Assembly (NCBI RefSeq): GCF_001746415.1
Contig: NZ_MEHJ01000002.1
Coordinates: 62,001-126,000 of the forward strand
Length of the DNA: 64,000 nt
From: Streptomyces agglomeratus
Lineage (GTDB): Bacteria > Actinomycetota > Actinomycetes > Streptomycetales > Streptomycetaceae
Direction of reading: 5' to 3'
Both the position numbers and the translations under genes were made by a program. Shown one piece after another: positions 61,245 through 64,000 of this stretch (positions are counted from its first letter, which is position 1; every line of letters starts with the position of its first letter). Below the pieces are notes generated by a model. That model did not search any database. It was not told the origin of the DNA and was given only the letters and a program-made list of their open reading frames with translations.

Positions 61245-63761
61245 TCAACCGCCACCGGCTGCGACGTTCCTGCGCAGCAGCCAGTGCCACCACCGGCTCT
61301 GTGGCCGTTGGGTGGACATGGCTAGCGCTGTCTCCAGCGCGTTGCGGGTGCTCAAGGTATGCGTGTGCTCGTCGCCCAGGATGCGGACGCGGTCATCGAG
61401 GGCTCGGCGCAGCAGGTCTATCGCCTCGGCCTGCTCACCTGCACTGGTCAAAGCGAGAGCGAGGTTGTGGCGACTGGCAAGGGTATCCGGGTGCTCGGGG
61501 CTCAGGATGCGGGTGCGGTCCTCCAGGGTCTGCCGGTGCATGCGCACTGCTTGTGCGTGCTCGCCCATCCCGTCCAGGGCGAGACCGAGGCTGTCGCGGC
61601 TGGCCAGCGTGTGCGGATGCTCGTCGCCCAGAATGCGGGCGTGGTCGTTGAGCGCCTGCCGCAGCAGCTGTATCGCTTCCGTCTGCTCACCCGCCCTGGT
61701 CAGGGCGCTGGCGAGGTTGTGGCGGCTGAGCAGGGTGAGGTGGTGCTCGGGGCCCAGGACACGGATGCGGTCGTCAAGGGTGCTCCGGTGCATGCGCACT
61801 GCTTGTGCGTGCTCGCCCATCCCGTCCAGCGCGAGACCGAGGCTGTCCCGGCTGGCCAGCGTGTGCGGATGCTCGGGGCCCAGGACACGGGTACGGTCGT
61901 TGAGGGTCTGCCGCAGCAGACCCACCGCCTCGGCATGCTCACCCGTCCCGTCCAGAGCGCATGCGAGGTCATTGCGGCTGGTCAAGGTATCGGGGTGCAC
62001 GGGGCCCAGGATGCGGGTGCGGTCCTCCAGGGTCTGCCGCAGCAGGCGTACTGCCTCGGCCGGCTCTCCCATTCCGAACAAGGCATTGCCCAGGTTGTTG
62101 CGGCTGGTCAAGGTATCGGGGTGCTCGGGGCCCAGCATGCGGGTCTCGACGTCGAGGACCCGTTCATGCAGCAGGCGCGCCGCACCGAAAGCGCCAGCCT
62201 TCTGCAGCACCTGCGCCAGGGCGTTGAGAGTGGTGCGGTGGTGTGTGGCGGTGCGCGGGTCCGCGTAGTCGAGCAGCAGCGGCAGGTGGGGGGCGAGGAG
62301 CACGGCTGCAGGCCAACCAGCGCGCCCGCGCTGGTTGGCCTCGTGCACGGCCGTGGTCAACCGCTCGGCAAGGGCCCGGTGCCACACGGCGAGATCGGAG
62401 GTCTCGGCCGTGAGGGCGACAGCGTTAATCTCTCGGATCAGGGGATGCAGCACCACCTGCGCCCCCTCACTGCTGCCCGACGCCGGGCCGGTGCTGCCGG
62501 GAGAGTGGGGCAGGCCGAGGAGACCGTAGCGGTGCAGGCCGGCGAACGCGGCCTCCAGGGCCACCGCGGTGACGTCGTGTCCGGTGACGACGGATAGCAG
62601 GTCCGGGGTGATCAGGGACAGTGGGACGGGGGCTTGAGCCAGCAGGGCCAGCAGTCGCAACAAGGGGCGGGCCAAAGCGTTGCCCTCCCCGGCGAGCTGG
62701 TCCAAGGACACCTCCCAGGTGTGCCGCACCACGGCGCGGGCGACCTGCGGATGGGAGGCATTCGGGTGCGCCGCTCCCAACAAGAACCGCAGTTCCTGTT
62801 CCAGGGCCTGGCGGTAGGCGGCAAAGGTGCGGTAGCGGCTGGTGGGTCCGGCCAGATAGGTGCCGGCCGCGTGCAACGCCAGTGGCAGCCCGCCCAGTCG
62901 CGCCGCCAGCTCCCGGGCCTGCTCGGCGGTGCCGGCCACGGGAGCAGCGTCCAGCAGGACCTGCCCCGCAGGTCGCACCGGCAGCGGCTCCAGTGGCAGC
63001 AGCTGTGCGCACGGACCCCAGGTCTGCTCGCTGCCATCCCGGCTGGTCACCACCAGCAGGCCCCGGCCGTGAGGACGGATCCAGCCGCGATAGTCGGCCA
63101 CCGGCTCCCCTGCCGGGCCGATCTCGTGCGGCTCGTCGGCGTTGTCCACCACCAGCAGCCACCGCCGCACCCGGCCCAACTGTCGCCAGACCACATCCGG
63201 CAGGCTCGCCTGCCCCGCTCGTGCGGCCTCCAGCTCTGCCTCTGGCAGGCCGCAGGCCAGCGCCGCCTGCACCATCTGCTGCGCCAGCTCGGCACCGTCG
63301 CGCCAGCACACCCAAAACACTCGCCAGCCCGCCGCCTCGGCCTGGGTGGCCAGTTGCGCGGCCACCGTTGTCTTGCCCATCCCGCCGACCGCGCACAGCA
63401 CCGCGAACCGGCCCTGTGGCCGCCGAAGCATGCCTGCCAGCACGGCGAGTTCTCCCTCACGCCCCCGCACGCGCTGAACATGCGGGGGGCGTAACGAAGC
63501 CTGCTGGCCTCGGGCCAGTCGGCTCACCGGTGCCAGCCGCGCCGGGGGCCTTGCTGCGGCATCCAGATGCCGGCCCCACAGCAACAGCCCGATGCTGCCC
63601 GCCACCAGCACGGCGAACACCGGCCAGATCACCCACGCCTGCGCCGCCCAGCCAGGCACCGCGGCACTGGCGTAGTTGGTCACCGGCCCCAGCACAGCCG
63701 CCACCAATGCGGCCCCTCCCGCTACCGCCGACCCGGCCCACGCACCCCGTCTACGCCCCAT
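61245..63761 (-). CDS. Membrane-anchored STAND (NB-ARC) ATPase with kinesin-light-chain-type TPRs
   Basis: This 838-residue protein is read from ATG 63761. Two N-terminal hydrophobic helices (AVAGGAALVAAVLGPV and VIWPVFAVLVAGSIGLLLW) are followed by an NB-ARC ATPase. Its P-loop is AVGGMGKTTVAAQLA near residue 127, Walker B RWLLVVDNADEPHE near 200, and sensor LLVVTSRDGSEQTW. From about residue 520 the C-terminus is at least seven 42-residue TPRs of the form EHPDTLTSRNNLGNALFGMG. STAND proteins change state on binding a signal. Several such proteins defend bacteria against phage, others regulate. The membrane helices could be the effector part. The role is not provable from sequence. Confidence 0.75.
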   Translation of the reverse strand: MGRRRGAWAGSAVAGGAALVAAVLGPVTNYASAAVPGWAAQAWVIWPVFAVLVAGSIGLLLWGRHLDAAARPPARLAPVSRLARGQQASLRPPHVQRVRGREGELAVLAGMLRRPQGRFAVLCAVGGMGKTTVAAQLATQAEAAGWRVFWVCWRDGAELAQQMVQAALACGLPEAELEAARAGQASLPDVVWRQLGRVRRWLLVVDNADEPHEIGPAGEPVADYRGWIRPHGRGLLVVTSRDGSEQTWGPCAQLLPLEPLPVRPAGQVLLDAAPVAGTAEQARELAARLGGLPLALHAAGTYLAGPTSRYRTFAAYRQALEQELRFLLGAAHPNASHPQVARAVVRHTWEVSLDQLAGEGNALARPLLRLLALLAQAPVPLSLITPDLLSVVTGHDVTAVALEAAFAGLHRYGLLGLPHSPGSTGPASGSSEGAQVVLHPLIREINAVALTAETSDLAVWHRALAERLTTAVHEANQRGRAGWPAAVLLAPHLPLLLDYADPRTATHHRTTLNALAQVLQKAGAFGAARLLHERVLDVETRMLGPEHPDTLTSRNNLGNALFGMGEPAEAVRLLRQTLEDRTRILGPVHPDTLTSRNDLACALDGTGEHAEAVGLLRQTLNDRTRVLGPEHPHTLASRDSLGLALDGMGEHAQAVRMHRSTLDDRIRVLGPEHHLTLLSRHNLASALTRAGEQTEAIQLLRQALNDHARILGDEHPHTLASRDSLGLALDGMGEHAQAVRMHRQTLEDRTRILSPEHPDTLASRHNLALALTSAGEQAEAIDLLRRALDDRVRILGDEHTHTLSTRNALETALAMSTQRPQSRWWHWLLRRNVAAGGG
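61533..61874 (-). repeat. Near-identical DNA units coding the TPRs
   Basis: An about 90-bp stretch at 61533-61621 recurs almost unchanged at 61785-61874, offset by 252 bp (two 126-bp TPR units). Shorter matches to other units run up to about 62150. The low divergence shows recent duplication or gene conversion in the sensor domain. Confidence 0.7.
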
Positions 63762-63783
63762 GGTCTGCCACCCCCGTCCACCG

Positions 63784-63999
63784 TCACCCAGATGCTCCCG
63801 CCTGGATCACGTCCATGGAAGGTTGCGGGTGGTCACGACGCGGGCGGCGGTGTTGCTCCGGTTCAGCGGCCGGATGCCGAGCCTGCTGCTTCAACGCCTC
63901 ATCCGCCGCGCGGCGCGGCCCGGGCACCAGGGCAGGCAGCAGGTCGAGCCGCTTGTCCATGTCGAGGCGGAAGGTGCCGTACGGGTTGATGTTCGACCA
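63784..63999 (-). pseudogene. Probable Tn3-type transposase C-terminal end (partial at window edge)
   Basis: The minus strand, entering from the window edge, reads NINPYGTFRLDMDKRLDLLP followed by ALVPGPRRAADEALKQQ and ends with a TGA at 63784-63786. The INPYG(T/R)F block resembles the extreme C-terminus of some Tn3-family transposases. The rest lies outside the window, so whether the gene is whole is unknown. Confidence 0.35.
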
Positions 64000-64000
64000 G

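Noticed and set aside
61300..62150. Regularly spaced repeats resembling a CRISPR array
   Set aside because: The period is 126 bp, the sequence is coding throughout, and the variation follows codons, so these are TPR units.
61359..62597. 412-codon plus-strand open frame across the TPR region
   Set aside because: Antisense shadow of the repetitive TPR coding sequence. It repeats with the same period and has no recognisable family.
1..64000. tRNA, rRNA or tmRNA genes
   Set aside because: No cloverleaf-like T-loop (GTTCGANTC) with acceptor pairing or rRNA-like sequence was noticed. A tRNAscan run would settle it.

Overview
The window is high-GC actinobacterial DNA, almost certainly Streptomyces or a close relative. 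GC-rich third codon positions, a SARP regulator, an XRE-TPR regulator, DUF6185, DUF6131, DUF6300 and DUF4328 proteins, a stand-alone DnaE2, and GTG/TTG starts all fit. No rRNA, tRNA, ribosomal or central metabolic gene was seen. The density of insertion sequences and broken genes points to an accessory region such as a chromosome arm or a large plasmid.

Layout. 1-3.5 kb is a gene graveyard: PucR-type regulator tail, frameshifted IS256-family element, IS5 fragment, remnants of an ATP-dependent DNA ligase and of a Doc/Fic-like toxin. 3.7-8.6 kb holds a large DUF6185-like membrane protein, a two-gene AbiE-like nucleotidyltransferase toxin/partner operon and a scramblase-like protein. 8.8-10.5 kb is an ISL3 element, followed by a Tn3 transposase remnant. 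11.3-14.7 kb is dnaE2. 15-22.5 kb has an IS5 element placed exactly at a stop codon, a secreted ricin-type lectin divergent from a SARP/NB-ARC/TPR regulator, and an HTH protein with a palindrome next to its start. 22.7-24.2 kb is an IS5-like element with an accessory ORF. 25.8-30.1 kb is a cupin / serine hydrolase / alpha-beta hydrolase group with a divergent PucR-type regulator. 31-38 kb has uncharacterised and DUF6300 proteins, IS630, truncated IS110, a GNAT enzyme, and broken Ku and membrane-protein genes. 38-43.7 kb has an IS481, a secreted phospholipase-D-like protein, and an ISL3 nested inside an IS630.

44.4-49.4 kb is the most interesting part. A 43-codon ORF with a strong ribosome binding site opens a tightly packed minus-strand operon with a JmjC/cupin oxygenase, an aldo/keto reductase and an APH-like phosphotransferase. 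Two further small proteins lie upstream, and an XRE-TPR regulator is divergent. This has the form of a RiPP (ribosomally made, modified peptide) locus of a kind I cannot assign to a known class.

49.4-57.2 kb holds cutA, damaged Nudix and HD-phosphohydrolase genes, an SVGSVG-repeat membrane protein, a 696-aa protein of unknown function, and an IS701-like element and a 74-bp MITE inserted side by side in CTAG sites, then a type-B carboxylesterase. 57.3-61.1 kb is an IS30 element interrupted by a complete group II intron encoding an RT/maturase/HNH protein. 61.2-63.8 kb is a membrane-anchored STAND (NB-ARC) ATPase with highly repetitive TPRs, and the window ends in a probable Tn3-type transposase tail.

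At least ten otherwise conserved ORFs are each broken by single-base indels, mostly losses in short G/C runs. Many of these 'pseudogenes' may therefore be sequencing errors, and reads should be checked before biological conclusions are drawn from them.
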